DNA of 64,000 nucleotides from Streptomyces sp. S.PNR 29 (GCF_030386795.1 NZ_JANUQM010000016.1:155298-219297), one strand, 5' to 3'. Positions 26,809-35,506 are shown, counted from the stretch's first letter. The notes: generated by a model from the letters alone, not told the origin. Made by a program: numbers and translations.

Positions 26809-27609
26809 ATGGAATCCGTACGGGCCGTACTGATCGACATCGACGGGGTCCTCACCGTCTCGTGGGAGCCGCTGCCGGGGGCGGTGGATGCGTTGCGGGA
26901 GATCCGTGAGGCCGGGTGGGGCGTCGCGCTGGTGACGAACACGACCTCCCGGACCCGGGCGTCGATCGCGGGGACGCTTCGGGGCGCGGGGTTCCCCGTG
27001 TCCGCCGAGGACATCCTGACCGCGCCCGCCGTCACCGCCGCGTACCTCGCCGAGCACTGTCCCGGCGCTCGCTGCACCTTGCTGAACAGCGGTGACATCC
27101 GGGAGGACCTCGATGGCGTCACCGTCCTCGACGAAGCCGGCTCGGGGGCCGTGCCGGACGTCGTCATCGTCGGCGGTGCCGGTCCCGAGTTCGATTACGC
27201 GGCGCTCAACCGGGCCTTCGGGCAGCTGCAGCGCGGGGCCCGGCTGGTGGCCATGCACCGCAATCTGTACTGGCGCACGGACGAGGGACTGCAGCTCGAC
27301 TCCGGTGCCTTCCTGATCGGCCTCGAACAGGCCGCCCGTACCGAGGCCGAGATCACCGGCAAGCCGTCGCGGGCGTTCTTCGAGGCGGCGCTCGCCCGGT
27401 TGGGGGTCGGCGCGGAGGAGGCGGTGATGGTGGGGGACGACATCGAGTCCGACGTGCTGGCGGCGCAGCGGGCCGGTGTCACCGGGGTCCTCGTCAGGAC
27501 CGGCAAGTATCTGCCGGAGACCCACCGGGCCGCCACCGGCACACCCGATCACGTGATCGATTCCTTCGCGGATCTGCCGGGGCTGCTGCGGGGGGCGGCG
27601 CTGCAGTGA
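26809..27609 (+). CDS. HAD-IIA-type phosphatase (LHPP/TIGR01458-like)
   Basis: A 266-residue HAD-superfamily hydrolase. Motif I is LIDIDGVLTVSW with nucleophile Asp10 or 12, motif II is VTNTTSR (near 45), motif III lysine lies near GKPSRAFFEAAL (about 185) and motif IV is MVGDDIESDVLAAQRAG (about 208). The C2 cap is inserted between motifs II and III, as in NagD-like enzymes. Substrate unknown. ATG at 26809, divergent from cobK. Confidence 0.87.
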   Translation: MESVRAVLIDIDGVLTVSWEPLPGAVDALREIREAGWGVALVTNTTSRTRASIAGTLRGAGFPVSAEDILTAPAVTAAYLAEHCPGARCTLLNSGDIREDLDGVTVLDEAGSGAVPDVVIVGGAGPEFDYAALNRAFGQLQRGARLVAMHRNLYWRTDEGLQLDSGAFLIGLEQAARTEAEITGKPSRAFFEAALARLGVGAEEAVMVGDDIESDVLAAQRAGVTGVLVRTGKYLPETHRAATGTPDHVIDSFADLPGLLRGAALQ

Positions 27610-27633
27610 GCGGGTCGGCGCGGTGGCGACCGG

Positions 27634-28407
27634 TCAGCGCAGCAGCAGTTGGAGGCCACCCACGACGGTCGCCGCGATCACCAGTTGCTCGAACAGACGC
27701 TGGTTGATCCGGTTCACGGCCCATGTGCCGAACAACGCTCCGGGCACGACGAACACCGCGAGCGCCGCGTCAAGGAGCAGCGAGCGGCCGTCGATGAGGC
27801 CGAGGCCGGCGCTGAAGGGCAGCTTGGAGACGTTGACGATCAGGAAGAAGAACGCCGACGTGCCGAGGAAGCCGAGCTTGCGGAAGCCCGCGGAGAGGAG
27901 GTACATGGACATCACCGGGCCGCCCGCGTTGGCGACCATGGTGGTGAAGCCGCCGAGGATTCCGTAGGACCGGGCTTTCATACGGCCCGCCCGGCCGGTG
28001 ACCGCGTCCGGCTCCTCCTCCGCCTCGGCCCTGCGCCGGCGCCACACCGTCACGCCTGCCATCAGCAGCAGGATCGCCCCGATCGACGTCCGTACGATCG
28101 CGTCGTCCGCCCACATCAGGAACAGCGTGCCGACGACCACTCCGGCCGCGACCGCCGGGAACAACCGCCACAGCGTGGGCCAGTGGGCGTGCCGCCGGTA
28201 GGTGAGCACGGCCAGCACGTCTCCGGCGATCAGGACCGGCAGCAGCACACCGGTGGAGGCGCGGGCGGGCAGGACCGCCGCGAAGATCGCGAGGCTGACC
28301 GTGTTGGCACCGCTCACGGCGGTTTTGGAGAAGCCGACGAGAAGGGCTGCGAAGGCGAGGGCGGCGAACTCCCAGCCGGTGAGGTGCCAGAGCGTCATCG
28401 TGTTCAT
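27634..28407 (-). CDS. TSUP-family permease (TauE/SafE, sulfite/organosulfonate exporter type)
   Basis: A roughly 257-residue membrane protein with eight hydrophobic segments in two homologous halves (WEFAALAFAALLVGFSKTAVSGANTVSLAIFAAVLP ... SYGILGGFTTMVANAGGPVMSMYLLSAGF). The G-x-x-K-T-A and ANAGGP motifs are the two signature loops of TSUP proteins. The start is not certain: ATG at 28407 (MNTMTLW), ATG at 28398 and TTG at 28434 are all in frame and none has a clear ribosome binding site. Its 3' end faces the HAD gene. Substrate unknown. Confidence 0.85.
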   Translation of the reverse strand: MNTMTLWHLTGWEFAALAFAALLVGFSKTAVSGANTVSLAIFAAVLPARASTGVLLPVLIAGDVLAVLTYRRHAHWPTLWRLFPAVAAGVVVGTLFLMWADDAIVRTSIGAILLLMAGVTVWRRRRAEAEEEPDAVTGRAGRMKARSYGILGGFTTMVANAGGPVMSMYLLSAGFRKLGFLGTSAFFFLIVNVSKLPFSAGLGLIDGRSLLLDAALAVFVVPGALFGTWAVNRINQRLFEQLVIAATVVGGLQLLLR

Positions 28408-28506
28408 GCGGTGACCGATGCTATGTGCAGGCAACCGGTGCCTGTAAGTGCCGTCTCGCCAGGTGGCACCCGACGGACGCTGCCGGCCTCGCCGGGGGAT
28501 GCCGCG

Positions 28507-29694
28507 CTAGTGCCGCTCCACCAGCACCGCGCTCCCCTGCCCCACCCCCACGCACATCGTCGCCAGCCCGCGGGCCGCCCCCGTACGCCGCATGCGGTGG
28601 AGCAGGGTCGTCAGGATGCGTGCCCCCGAGCAGCCGAGCGGGTGGCCGAGGGCGATGGCGCCGCCGCTGGGGTTGACCAGGTCAAGGTCGATGCCGAGTT
28701 GGTCCACGCAGGCGAGGGCCTGGGCCGCGAACGCCTCGTTGAACTCGGCCTCCTCGATGTCACCGACGCTCCAGTCGGCGCGTGCGAGTGCCTTGCGGGT
28801 GGCGGGGACGGGGCCGATGCCCATGACGTCGGGATGGACGCCGGCCGAGGCGCCGGCGACGTAGCGGCCGAGCGACTCCAGGCCGAGTTCGTTCAGGGCC
28901 TCCTCGCTGACCAGGAGGAGCCCGGCGGCGCCGTCGTTCATCGGTGAGGCATTGCCCGCGGTGACCGTGCCGCCCTCGCGGAAGACCGGCTTCAGCTTCG
29001 CCAGCTTCTCCAGCGAGGTGTCCTCGCGGATGCACTCGTCGGCGTCGACCACCATGCCGTCCGGGCGGTCCACGGGCAGGAGTTCGTCGTCGAAGTGGCC
29101 GTTCTTCCGGGCGTCCGCGGCGAGGCGGTGGCTGCGCAGGGCGAACTCGTCCTGGCGTTCGCGCGGGATGCCGTACCGTTCGGCGACCTCCTCGGCGGTT
29201 TCCCCCATGGACAGCAGACCGTGCAGGTCCTTCATGGCCGGGTTGACCAGGCGCCAGCCGAGGCGGGTGTCGAAGGTCTCGACGCGGTGCGGCAGGGCCT
29301 CGTCCGGTCGGGGCAGCACGAAGGGGGCGCGGCTCATCGACTCGGAACCGCCCGCGAGCACGATGTCGGCCTCGCCCGCGGCGATGGTGCGGGCGGCGGC
29401 GGTGACCGCTTCGAGACCGGAGGCGCACAGCCGGTTGACGGTGGCGCCGGGCACGGATTCGGGGAGCCCGGCCAGCAGCGCGGCCATGCGGGCGACATTG
29501 CGGTTGTCCTCGCCGGCCTGGTTGGCGGCGCCCCAGTAGACGTCGTCCACGCGGGCCGGGTCCAGTGCGGGCACGTCGGCGACCAGGGTCCGGATCACCG
29601 TGGCGGCGAGGTCGTCGGGCCGCACGGTGGACAGGGCACCGCGCAGTCTGCCGATGGGGGTGCGGCGGGCGGCCGCGAAGTGGACGGGACGCAC
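28507..29694 (-). CDS. Thiolase, probable beta-ketoadipyl-CoA or acetyl-CoA acyltransferase
   Basis: A 395-residue thiolase with Cys90 (NRLCASG), His351 (ALGHPLGCSG) and Cys381 (MCVGVGQG), the complete catalytic set for degradative cleavage. The regions DDVYWGAANQAGEDNRNVARMAALLAGLP and SMSRAPFVLPRPDEALPHRVETFDTRLGWRLVNPAM resemble PcaF, the last enzyme of the beta-ketoadipate pathway, but no other pca gene is present, so a general fatty-acid thiolase remains possible. It begins next to an AT-rich region shared with the divergent lipase gene. Confidence 0.87.
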   Translation of the reverse strand: MRPVHFAAARRTPIGRLRGALSTVRPDDLAATVIRTLVADVPALDPARVDDVYWGAANQAGEDNRNVARMAALLAGLPESVPGATVNRLCASGLEAVTAAARTIAAGEADIVLAGGSESMSRAPFVLPRPDEALPHRVETFDTRLGWRLVNPAMKDLHGLLSMGETAEEVAERYGIPRERQDEFALRSHRLAADARKNGHFDDELLPVDRPDGMVVDADECIREDTSLEKLAKLKPVFREGGTVTAGNASPMNDGAAGLLLVSEEALNELGLESLGRYVAGASAGVHPDVMGIGPVPATRKALARADWSVGDIEEAEFNEAFAAQALACVDQLGIDLDLVNPSGGAIALGHPLGCSGARILTTLLHRMRRTGAARGLATMCVGVGQGSAVLVERH

Positions 29695-29756
29695 TACCAG
29701 GACTCCTGACCGTCATCGCTCAGTCGTCGGGCGCCGCGGAAGTCGCCGGCACCGAC

Positions 29757-29786
29757 CTTAATTAGCGCTGCTAGTTTTTACTATAG
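29757..29786. promoter_or_regulatory. AT-rich divergent promoter region with TAGC-GCT-GCTA dyad
   Basis: About 30 bases of unusually AT-rich sequence lie between the thiolase and lipase genes. They include the dyad TAGC-GCT-GCTA (29763-29773) and a TACTAT -10-like element (29779-29784). Orientation of the promoters cannot be fixed; an operator for a regulator encoded elsewhere is likely. Confidence 0.45.
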
Positions 29787-29847
29787 ACCGGCGGGCGGCC
29801 CCCTGGGAAGATCTCACCGGGCCTTCACCGACGCAGCTGGAGGAGCT

Positions 29848-30657
29848 ATGGCCGAGATCCGCGAGCACGTCCTCACCGGAACCCGGGGAGCGGTCGCCGT
29901 CCGCGAGTGGCCTCGGGAGCGGCCCCGGTACGTGGCGCTCGTCATGCACGGATACGGGGAGCACGCCGGCCGCTACGAGGAGCCGGCCGGTGTGCTGGTG
30001 GCCCACGACGCGGCCGTTTTCGGGCCCGACCACATGGGGCACGGGAGGTCGGCGGGCGAGCGGGTGCTGATCGAGGACTTCGAGGACGTGGTCACCGATG
30101 TGCGGGCTGTCGCCGAGTCGGCCCGGGCCGCCCACCCGGACCTCCCCGTCGTCATGATCGGGCACTCCATGGGCGGTCTGATCGCGGCCCGCTACGCACA
30201 GCGCCACCCCGGCGAGCTGAGCGCGCTGGTGCTGTCCGGTCCGGTGATCGGCGACTGGGAGCTGCCGCGGCGGCTGCTCGCCCTCGACGAGATCCCCGAC
30301 ACGCCGATCAACCCGGCCGCGCTCTCCCGCGATCCGGCGGTCGGCGCGGCGTACGCCGCTGATCCGCTGGTCTGGCACGGCCCGATGAAGCGGCCGACGG
30401 TGGAGGCGTTCGCGCGGACGCTTCAGGCCGTGTCCCAAGGCGGTGACGTCGGACGGCTGCCGCTGCTGTGGCTGCACGGCGACGACGACCGGCTGGTACC
30501 GCTCCCGGGCAGCCGCGTCGGCGTCGAGAAGCTGAGCGGCGGCGACCTGACCGAGCGGATCTACCCCGGCGCCCGGCACGAGGTCTTCAACGAGACCTGC
30601 AAGGCAGAGGTGTTCACCGACCTGACACGCTTCCTCGACGGCGTCCTGACACGCTGA
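29848..30657 (+). CDS. Alpha/beta hydrolase, monoacylglycerol lipase-like
   Basis: A 269-residue Hydrolase_4-type lipase. It has HGYGEHAGRY (oxyanion/HG motif, residues 34-43), the nucleophile Ser107 in GHSMGG, the acid Asp in LWLHGDDDRLVP (near 212) and His in PGARHEVFNE (near 245). No signal peptide, so it should act on cytoplasmic or membrane-associated monoacylglycerols or lysophospholipids. ATG at 29848 has CTGGAGGAG upstream. It is divergent from the thiolase, which suggests linked fatty-acid use. Confidence 0.88.
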   Translation: MAEIREHVLTGTRGAVAVREWPRERPRYVALVMHGYGEHAGRYEEPAGVLVAHDAAVFGPDHMGHGRSAGERVLIEDFEDVVTDVRAVAESARAAHPDLPVVMIGHSMGGLIAARYAQRHPGELSALVLSGPVIGDWELPRRLLALDEIPDTPINPAALSRDPAVGAAYAADPLVWHGPMKRPTVEAFARTLQAVSQGGDVGRLPLLWLHGDDDRLVPLPGSRVGVEKLSGGDLTERIYPGARHEVFNETCKAEVFTDLTRFLDGVLTR

Positions 30658-30721
30658 TCGCGCTCTCACCGGTCACCGGCCGCGCACGCCGAAACCGCTC
30701 TCCAGGGCCATCACAGGCCGC

Positions 30722-30746
30722 GTTTGCACCGGTTCGGCCTGGGCAC
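30722..30746 (+). promoter_or_regulatory. SigB-like promoter of the whiB-like/dps pair
   Basis: GTTT (30722-30725) is followed after 15 bp by GGGCAC (30741-30746), close to the GNNT-N14-16-GGGTAC pattern of Streptomyces stress sigma factor SigB. The predicted start site would be only a few bases before the ATG at 30757, so the message may be almost leaderless, which agrees with the absence of a ribosome binding site there. Confidence 0.45.
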
Positions 30747-30756
30747 CCGCGCACGC

Positions 30757-31014
30757 ATGGAGTGGTTGCGGCGCGCTGCCTGCGTAGGCGAGGACCCCGA
30801 GTTGTTCTTCCCCGTCGGCACGTCCGGCCCTGCGCTGCGGGACATCACGGCGGCGAAGCGTGTCTGCGCCCGCTGCCCGGTGACCGACGACTGTCTGCGT
30901 TTCGCGATCAGCAGCGGACAGGCCGCGGGCGTGTGGGGCGGCACCTGCGAGGAGGAGCGCGACGCACTGCTCCGTGTCCCCAGAGACGACGCGAGGAGGA
31001 GAAGCGCGCTATGA
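30757..31014 (+). CDS. WhiB-like (Wbl) iron-sulfur transcription factor
   Basis: An 85-residue Wbl protein with the four cluster-binding cysteines Cys9, Cys37, Cys40 and Cys46 (AACVGEDPELFFPVG ... CARCPVTDDC), the GVWGG turn (58-62) and a basic C-terminus (RRRSAL). Such proteins bind a [4Fe-4S] cluster and partner with the principal sigma factor. An in-frame TTG at 30724 would add 11 residues, but it lies inside the SigB-like promoter. The stop overlaps the dps start (ATGA), so the two products are translationally coupled; a redox-stress role is inferred from this. Confidence 0.88.
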   Translation: MEWLRRAACVGEDPELFFPVGTSGPALRDITAAKRVCARCPVTDDCLRFAISSGQAAGVWGGTCEEERDALLRVPRDDARRRSAL

Positions 31015-31490
31015 CCGTCGTGAAGAGCACGCTGCCCGACGACGCCCGCCGCGTCGCCGGCGATGCGCTCCAGGACACCCTGGTCGATCTGCTCGGCCTG
31101 TCACTCATCGGCAAGCAGGCGCACTGGAACATCGTGGGACCGAGGTTCCGCTCCATCCATCTCCAGCTCGACGAGGTGGTCTCGGCCGCACGGGGTTTCT
31201 CCGACACGGTGGCGGAGCGTGCCGCGGCGCTCGGCGTCCCGCCGGACGGCCGCCCGGAGACCATCGCGGCCCGCTTCCACCTGCCCGGCCCCAAGGACGG
31301 CTGGCTGCAGGACAAGGACGTCGTCCAGGTGATGGTGGAGTCGCTGGAGGCGGCGATCGGGCGGCTGCGCGAGCGTATCGAAGCGACCGAGAAGCCGGAC
31401 CCGGTCACCCAGGACCTGCTGATCGGCATCACCGCCGAGCTGGAGAAGCAGCGGTGGATGTTCGACGCGGAGAACTGGCCCCGCGACTGA
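31011..31490 (+). CDS. dps: Dps-family DNA-protection ferritin
   Basis: A 159-residue four-helix ferritin-like protein that would form dodecamers and store iron using hydrogen peroxide. The KQAHWNIVGPRFRSIHLQLDEV segment (His38, His50) and RGFSDTVAERAAALG (Asp65, Glu69) match the intersubunit ferroxidase site. There is a strong GAGGAGGAG before the ATG, inside the wbl gene. No DNA-binding N-terminal lysine tail like that of E. coli Dps is seen, only TVVKSTLPDDARR. Regulation should follow the SigB-like promoter upstream. Confidence 0.92.
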   Translation: MTVVKSTLPDDARRVAGDALQDTLVDLLGLSLIGKQAHWNIVGPRFRSIHLQLDEVVSAARGFSDTVAERAAALGVPPDGRPETIAARFHLPGPKDGWLQDKDVVQVMVESLEAAIGRLRERIEATEKPDPVTQDLLIGITAELEKQRWMFDAENWPRD

Positions 31491-31631
31491 CTGGCGCACG
31501 GCCCGAACACATACGTACCAAAGGGTCACGCGAGGGCTCCCGCCCGGGGGCCACGCGAGGCTCGCACCAACGGGGCCACGTGAAGGCTCGCCCGGCCGAG
31601 TCGTCCGATGGCCCGCACGGAAGGGGCACCC

Positions 31632-31976
31632 ATGACCGACGCCCTTGAACTCGACGCGCTGTGGGAGGACTTCCACCGCGTGGTGAACATGACCTCGGCG
31701 GAACTCGCGGCCTGGCTGCGGGTGCGCGACGCCGACGAGAACGCGGAGCCGCTGCCCGAGGACGCGGGCTCGCCCACCGGGCAGCACGTCCTGGCGATCC
31801 TGCAGAAGCGGCGCACGGACCTCACCGAGGACGATCTGCGCGTGATGCGGAAGGTCGTGGACACCGTCACCGCGCAGGCGGACGTGGAGAACGAGCCGGA
31901 GACCGAGGAGTCGGCCGAGGACACGCGCCGTCGGCACCGGCTGATGACCCTCGGCCACGATCCGCTCAAGGCGTAG
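31632..31976 (+). CDS. DUF3140-family protein
   Basis: A 114-residue acidic protein of the DUF3140 type: LWEDFHRVVNMTSAELAAWL at the start, then GQHVLAILQKRRTDLTEDDLRVMRKVVDTV, ending RRRHRLMTLGHDPLKA, the family-typical C-terminus. No membrane segment. Function unknown; the family is frequent beside DNA-protection genes in actinobacteria, and here dps is upstream and a HhH endonuclease starts three bases downstream. ATG at 31632 has GGAAGGGG upstream. Confidence 0.8.
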   Translation: MTDALELDALWEDFHRVVNMTSAELAAWLRVRDADENAEPLPEDAGSPTGQHVLAILQKRRTDLTEDDLRVMRKVVDTVTAQADVENEPETEESAEDTRRRHRLMTLGHDPLKA

Positions 31977-31978
31977 CC

Positions 31979-32626
31979 GTGAACCGCGACGAGCGCGTCG
32001 TGAGAGAGCTCGTCGGCGCGCACGGGCAGACGTACGCCGAGGAGGCGGGCATCCGGCTGAAGGACACCCCGCAGCCGCTGTACCGGCTGCTGGTCCTGGC
32101 CCATCTGCTCAGCGCCCGCATCCGCGGCTCGATCGCCGTGGCCACCGCCCGTGCCCTGTACGAGGCGGGGCTGCGCGATCCCCGTCGTATGGCCGGGGCC
32201 GACTGGCAGGAGCGCGTGGACGCGCTCGGCCGGGGCGGCTACCGGCGCTACGACGAACGCACCGCCACCCAACTGGGCGACGCCGCCGAGCTCTTGACCG
32301 AGCGCTGGGGCGGCGACCTGCGACGGCTGCGGAGGGAAGCGGACGGCAAGCTGTCCGAACTGCGTCATCTGCTCCAGGAGTTCCCCGGCGTGGGTCCGGC
32401 CGGCGCCGACATCTTCCTGCGCGAGGTCCAGCTCGTATGGCCGGAGGCGGCCCCGTACCTCGATCGCAAGGCCCTCCAAGGCGCGGAACGCCTCGGGCTG
32501 CCGAAGACCCCGGACCGGCTTGTCGAACTGGCCGGGACGACCGAACCGGCCGTGCTCGCCGCCGCGTTGGTGCGCGCCGCGGTCGACAAGGAGGTGGCCG
32601 AAGACGCCCTCCGTCGCGCCGGATGA
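31979..32626 (+). CDS. Endonuclease III-like HhH-GPD protein
   Basis: A 215-residue protein with the HhH-GPD fold: LLVLAHLLSARIRGSIAVATARAL, then the helix-hairpin-helix LLQEFPGVGPAGADIFLREVQ (about 125-145). The usual Lys/Asp catalytic pair and the C-terminal 4Fe-4S cysteines of Nth are not evident, so it may be a lesion-binding or degenerate glycosylase. GTG at 31979, two bases after the DUF3140 stop, implies coupled translation. DNA repair fits the Dps neighbourhood. Confidence 0.75.
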   Translation: MNRDERVVRELVGAHGQTYAEEAGIRLKDTPQPLYRLLVLAHLLSARIRGSIAVATARALYEAGLRDPRRMAGADWQERVDALGRGGYRRYDERTATQLGDAAELLTERWGGDLRRLRREADGKLSELRHLLQEFPGVGPAGADIFLREVQLVWPEAAPYLDRKALQGAERLGLPKTPDRLVELAGTTEPAVLAAALVRAAVDKEVAEDALRRAG

Positions 32627-32671
32627 TGCATGTCAGACTGCTCGCACATACCGGCGAGCAGAGGAGCACCC

Positions 32672-33484
32672 GTGACCGCGACCGAGCCGGCCGCCCAGCG
32701 GATCGACACGTCCCGACCGCATCCGGCCCGGGTGTACGACTGGTTCCTCGGCGGCAAGGACAACTATCCGGTCGACGAGGAGCTCGGCCGGCAGATCGCG
32801 TCGATCAACGGTCAGGCCCCGCGGCAGGCGCGCGCCAATCGCCGGTTCATGCAGCGCACCACGCGGTTGCTCGTCCAGGAGACGGGAATCCGCCAGTTCC
32901 TCGACATCGGGTCCGGCATCCCCACCGAGCCCAACCTGCACCAGATCGCACAGTCGTTCGCGCCGGACGCGCGAGTCGTGTACGCCGACAACGACCCCAT
33001 CGTCCTCGCCCACGCGGCCGCCCTGCTGCGAGGTACTCCGGAGGGCGTGACGCAGTACGTCCAGGGCGACGCGCGCGAACCGCGCGAGATCCTCGAACGG
33101 GCCGCGGCGGCCCTCGACTTCGGCCGGCCCGTCGCCGTCTCCCTGAACGCCCTGCTGCACTTCATCGCCGACGAGGACGGCGCCCATGACCTGGTGGACA
33201 CCCTCGTCGACGCGCTCGCGCCGGGCAGCTGTCTGGTGCTTTCGGCGATGACCGCCGACTTCGAGCCGGAGAACGTACGGCGGGGCATCGCGGCGTACGC
33301 CGCCTCGGGGGTCACGCTCGTGGCCCGCTCGCACGCCGAGATGTCCCGCTTCTTCAAGGGACTCGACGTGCTGGAGCCCGGGATCGTGTCCGTGTCGGAC
33401 TGGCGCCCCGACCTCGCGACGGACGAGACCCCGGACGAGGACGGGCTCGTGTCCCTGTACGGCGGGGTCGGGCTCAAGCGCTGA
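32672..33484 (+). CDS. DUF574-type SAM-dependent methyltransferase
   Basis: A 270-residue member of the S-adenosyl methyltransferase (DUF574) family that is greatly expanded in Streptomyces. Landmarks: RPHPARVYDWFLGGKDNYPVDEELG at the N-terminus, RQFLDIGSGIPTEPNLHQIAQ (SAM motif I), VVYADNDPIVLAHAAALL (acidic ribose-binding end of strand 2), VALS-type SLNALLHFI and the tail EPGIVSVSDWRP. GTG at 32672 has GAGGAG upstream; an in-frame ATG at 32630 is less likely. Substrate unknown. A paralogue lies at 35507-36319. Confidence 0.88.
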   Translation: MTATEPAAQRIDTSRPHPARVYDWFLGGKDNYPVDEELGRQIASINGQAPRQARANRRFMQRTTRLLVQETGIRQFLDIGSGIPTEPNLHQIAQSFAPDARVVYADNDPIVLAHAAALLRGTPEGVTQYVQGDAREPREILERAAAALDFGRPVAVSLNALLHFIADEDGAHDLVDTLVDALAPGSCLVLSAMTADFEPENVRRGIAAYAASGVTLVARSHAEMSRFFKGLDVLEPGIVSVSDWRPDLATDETPDEDGLVSLYGGVGLKR

Positions 33485-33542
33485 CGGGCCCGGAGGGTAC
33501 GTCACCCGGCCTCGCCCCACGCCGCGCCACCCGGCGCTGTCG

Positions 33543-33930
33543 TCAGCGTCGCCGCGCCGGAAACACCGCCCGTACCTCCCAGCCTCCACCGACCCTCGGC
33601 CCGGCATGCAGCGCGCCGCCCAGCGCGGTCACCCGCTCGGTCAGGCCGACGAGGCCGAAGCCGCCGCCGTGCGCGGCCTCCGGGAGCTGTCCGTCACCGA
33701 CACCTCCAGCCGGTCGCCCTCGCGGCGCAGGCCGACGGTGACCTCCGCCGCGTCGGCCGCATGCCGTCGTACGTTCGTCAGCGCCTCCTGCACGACCCGG
33801 AAGGCGGCCGCCTGCACCTCGTGGGGCAGGTCGTCGGGCACCGCGGGATCGCGGCGCAGCGTGACCTTCTGGACGGGGCTCGCGAAACCCTCCGTCAGCT
33901 CGACGATGGAGGCCAGGTCGCCCACCGGGC
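33543..33930 (-). pseudogene. Sensor histidine kinase remnant (NarL-type), truncated and frameshifted
   Basis: The minus strand encodes LPHEVQAAAFRVVQEALTNVRRHA (N box of HATPase_c) and LEVSVTD, then the frame is lost near 33680. One base must be restored to read AAHGGGFGLVGLTERVTALGGALHAGP...GWEVRAVFPARRR ending at the TGA 33543-33545, the normal G box and C-terminus of a DesK/NarX-like kinase. All upstream parts (sensor, phospho-acceptor His) are missing. The truncated end faces the response-regulator remnant. Confidence 0.8.
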
Positions 33931-34007
33931 GCCGACCGAATGCTGGTACCGCAGAGGCAGCGCGAGGAGGGCCACGCCGTCCAGCGCGCCGCATGTCACG
34001 GCCCACG

Positions 34008-34544
34008 GCCGGGGGCGAGAACATCACCGTGGTCGCGGAGGCCCCCGACGGCGAGGAGGCCGTGGCGCTGGCGCGCCGGGAGCGGCCGGACGTGTGCCTG
34101 CTGGACATCCGGATGCCGAAGCTGGACGGGCTGGAGGCGACGCGCATGCTGGCCGGGCCGGACGTTCCCGATCCGCTGCGGGTGGTCGTGGTCACCACCT
34201 TCGACCTCGACGAGTACGTGTACGGGGCGCTGCGCGGCGGCGCCTACGGGTTCCTGCTCAAGGACTCCGGCCCCACGCTTCTCGCGGAGGCGGTCCGCGC
34301 GGCCGCGGCCGGCGACTCGCTGGTCTCCCCCTCGGTCACGGTCCGTCTGCTCAGGCATGTCACCAGCGCGGGTACCGCCGAGCAGCGCCCTCCCGCGCCC
34401 GCACCGGCCCCGCTCGCGGAGCCGCTGACCGAGCGGGAACGCCGCGCCGCACGGGCGCCGCGAGCCCTCACCACGCCCCTCCCCCCAGCCCTCACCCGAA
34501 CGGTCCGCTGCGCTGGTGACCCGACCGGCCCGATGGTGCGCTGA
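34008..34544 (+). pseudogene. Response regulator remnant (NarL type) lacking both ends
   Basis: The frame encodes ITVVAEAPDGEEAVALARRERPDVCLLDIRMPKLDGLEATR with the phospho-acceptor Asp in LLDIRMP, then VVVTTFDLDEYVYGALRGGAYGFLLKDSG with the conserved Lys. The first receiver strand (VLLADDQ) is missing, and after LTERERR the sequence changes to APRALTTPLPPALTRTV instead of the LuxR helix-turn-helix. It is thus truncated at both ends. Together with the adjacent kinase relic it records deletion of a two-component system. Confidence 0.8.
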
Positions 34545-34578
34545 AGGGCACGCGTCCCGTTCCCAGGAGGCATACGCG

Positions 34579-35400
34579 ATGAGCCGTCGTCCGTCCCGTC
34601 CCGTCCGCGTCCTCACCTCGGCCCTGGCGTCGGCGACGCTGCTGACCACCGCGGCCTGCTCGGACGACGAGACGGGCTCGCGCGCCTCGGAGGTCGCCGC
34701 CTCACGGCTCGCCGCACAGCCCACCACCGCCTCCCCCTCCCCCTCACCCACCCTCACCGAGGCCGGAGCGCGGGCCGCACTGATCACCGAGGCCGATCTG
34801 GAGGACGACTGGACGCGGGTCGCGAACGCCGACCGGTGGGACGACAGACTGCTCATCGGCAGGGTCGACGTCGCCGACTTCGTCACCGCGAAGGCGGACG
34901 CCGCCGACTGCCAGCGGCTGCTCGACGCCCTCTACGACGACGACCTGCTGGGCAGGCCCGCGGGTGCGTCGGCGCTGGCCGGCTTCCAGATGGGCGACTC
35001 CCGTCTGCTCCACCAGGTCGCCGCCTACGACCGGGACCAACTGGACGACTCGCTGGCCTGGATGAACGACCTGCCGGTCACCTGCGACCGCTTCACGGCG
35101 ACCGACCCGTCCGGCGGGCAGCGGACGGTCGAGGTGATCGAGACCTCGGTGCCCGACGTGGGTGACGCCCGGCAGGGCCTGCATGTGACCGTCCAGGGCA
35201 CGACCGCCGGCGCCCCCGCCACGCTCACCCTGGACATCGCCGCGGTACGCGTCGGCGCCGACGCGATCACCGTCACGGCCGGCGGTCTCGCCGGCGGCGA
35301 GGACGACTCCATGGAGCAGGCGGCGCGGCAGGGCACCCAGCGTCTGCAGGACGTGCTGGCCGGGAAGACCCCCTCCCCGCAGCCCGGCGAGTTCGACTGA
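34579..35400 (+). CDS. Putative lipoprotein of unknown function
   Basis: A 273-residue exported protein. The N-terminus has SRRPSRPVR, a hydrophobic stretch and a probable lipidation Cys27 in LLTTAACSDD (not a perfect lipobox). A Ser/Pro/Thr linker (TTASPSPSPTLTE) precedes a globular region with two further cysteines (DCQRLL, VTCDRF) that could form a disulfide. A sensor-like or PknH-extracellular-like fold is possible but I do not recognise the family. ATG at 34579 has CCAGGAGG upstream. It stands alone on the plus strand. Confidence 0.7.
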   Translation: MSRRPSRPVRVLTSALASATLLTTAACSDDETGSRASEVAASRLAAQPTTASPSPSPTLTEAGARAALITEADLEDDWTRVANADRWDDRLLIGRVDVADFVTAKADAADCQRLLDALYDDDLLGRPAGASALAGFQMGDSRLLHQVAAYDRDQLDDSLAWMNDLPVTCDRFTATDPSGGQRTVEVIETSVPDVGDARQGLHVTVQGTTAGAPATLTLDIAAVRVGADAITVTAGGLAGGEDDSMEQAARQGTQRLQDVLAGKTPSPQPGEFD

Positions 35401-35506
35401 ACGTTCCCCGTCACTCCTCCCGTTCCTCGGCCGATTCCCCGGACAGAGTGATCACCGGGCGGCACAATGGGCGGCGACGGCCGCACCCGCGTGAAGGAGC
35501 GAAGAC

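Noticed and set aside
27634..28434. Upstream TTG start (28434) for the TSUP permease
   Set aside because: The added residues (PAHSIGHR) precede the membrane protein without a ribosome binding site; ATG 28407 is the simpler choice, although the start stays uncertain.
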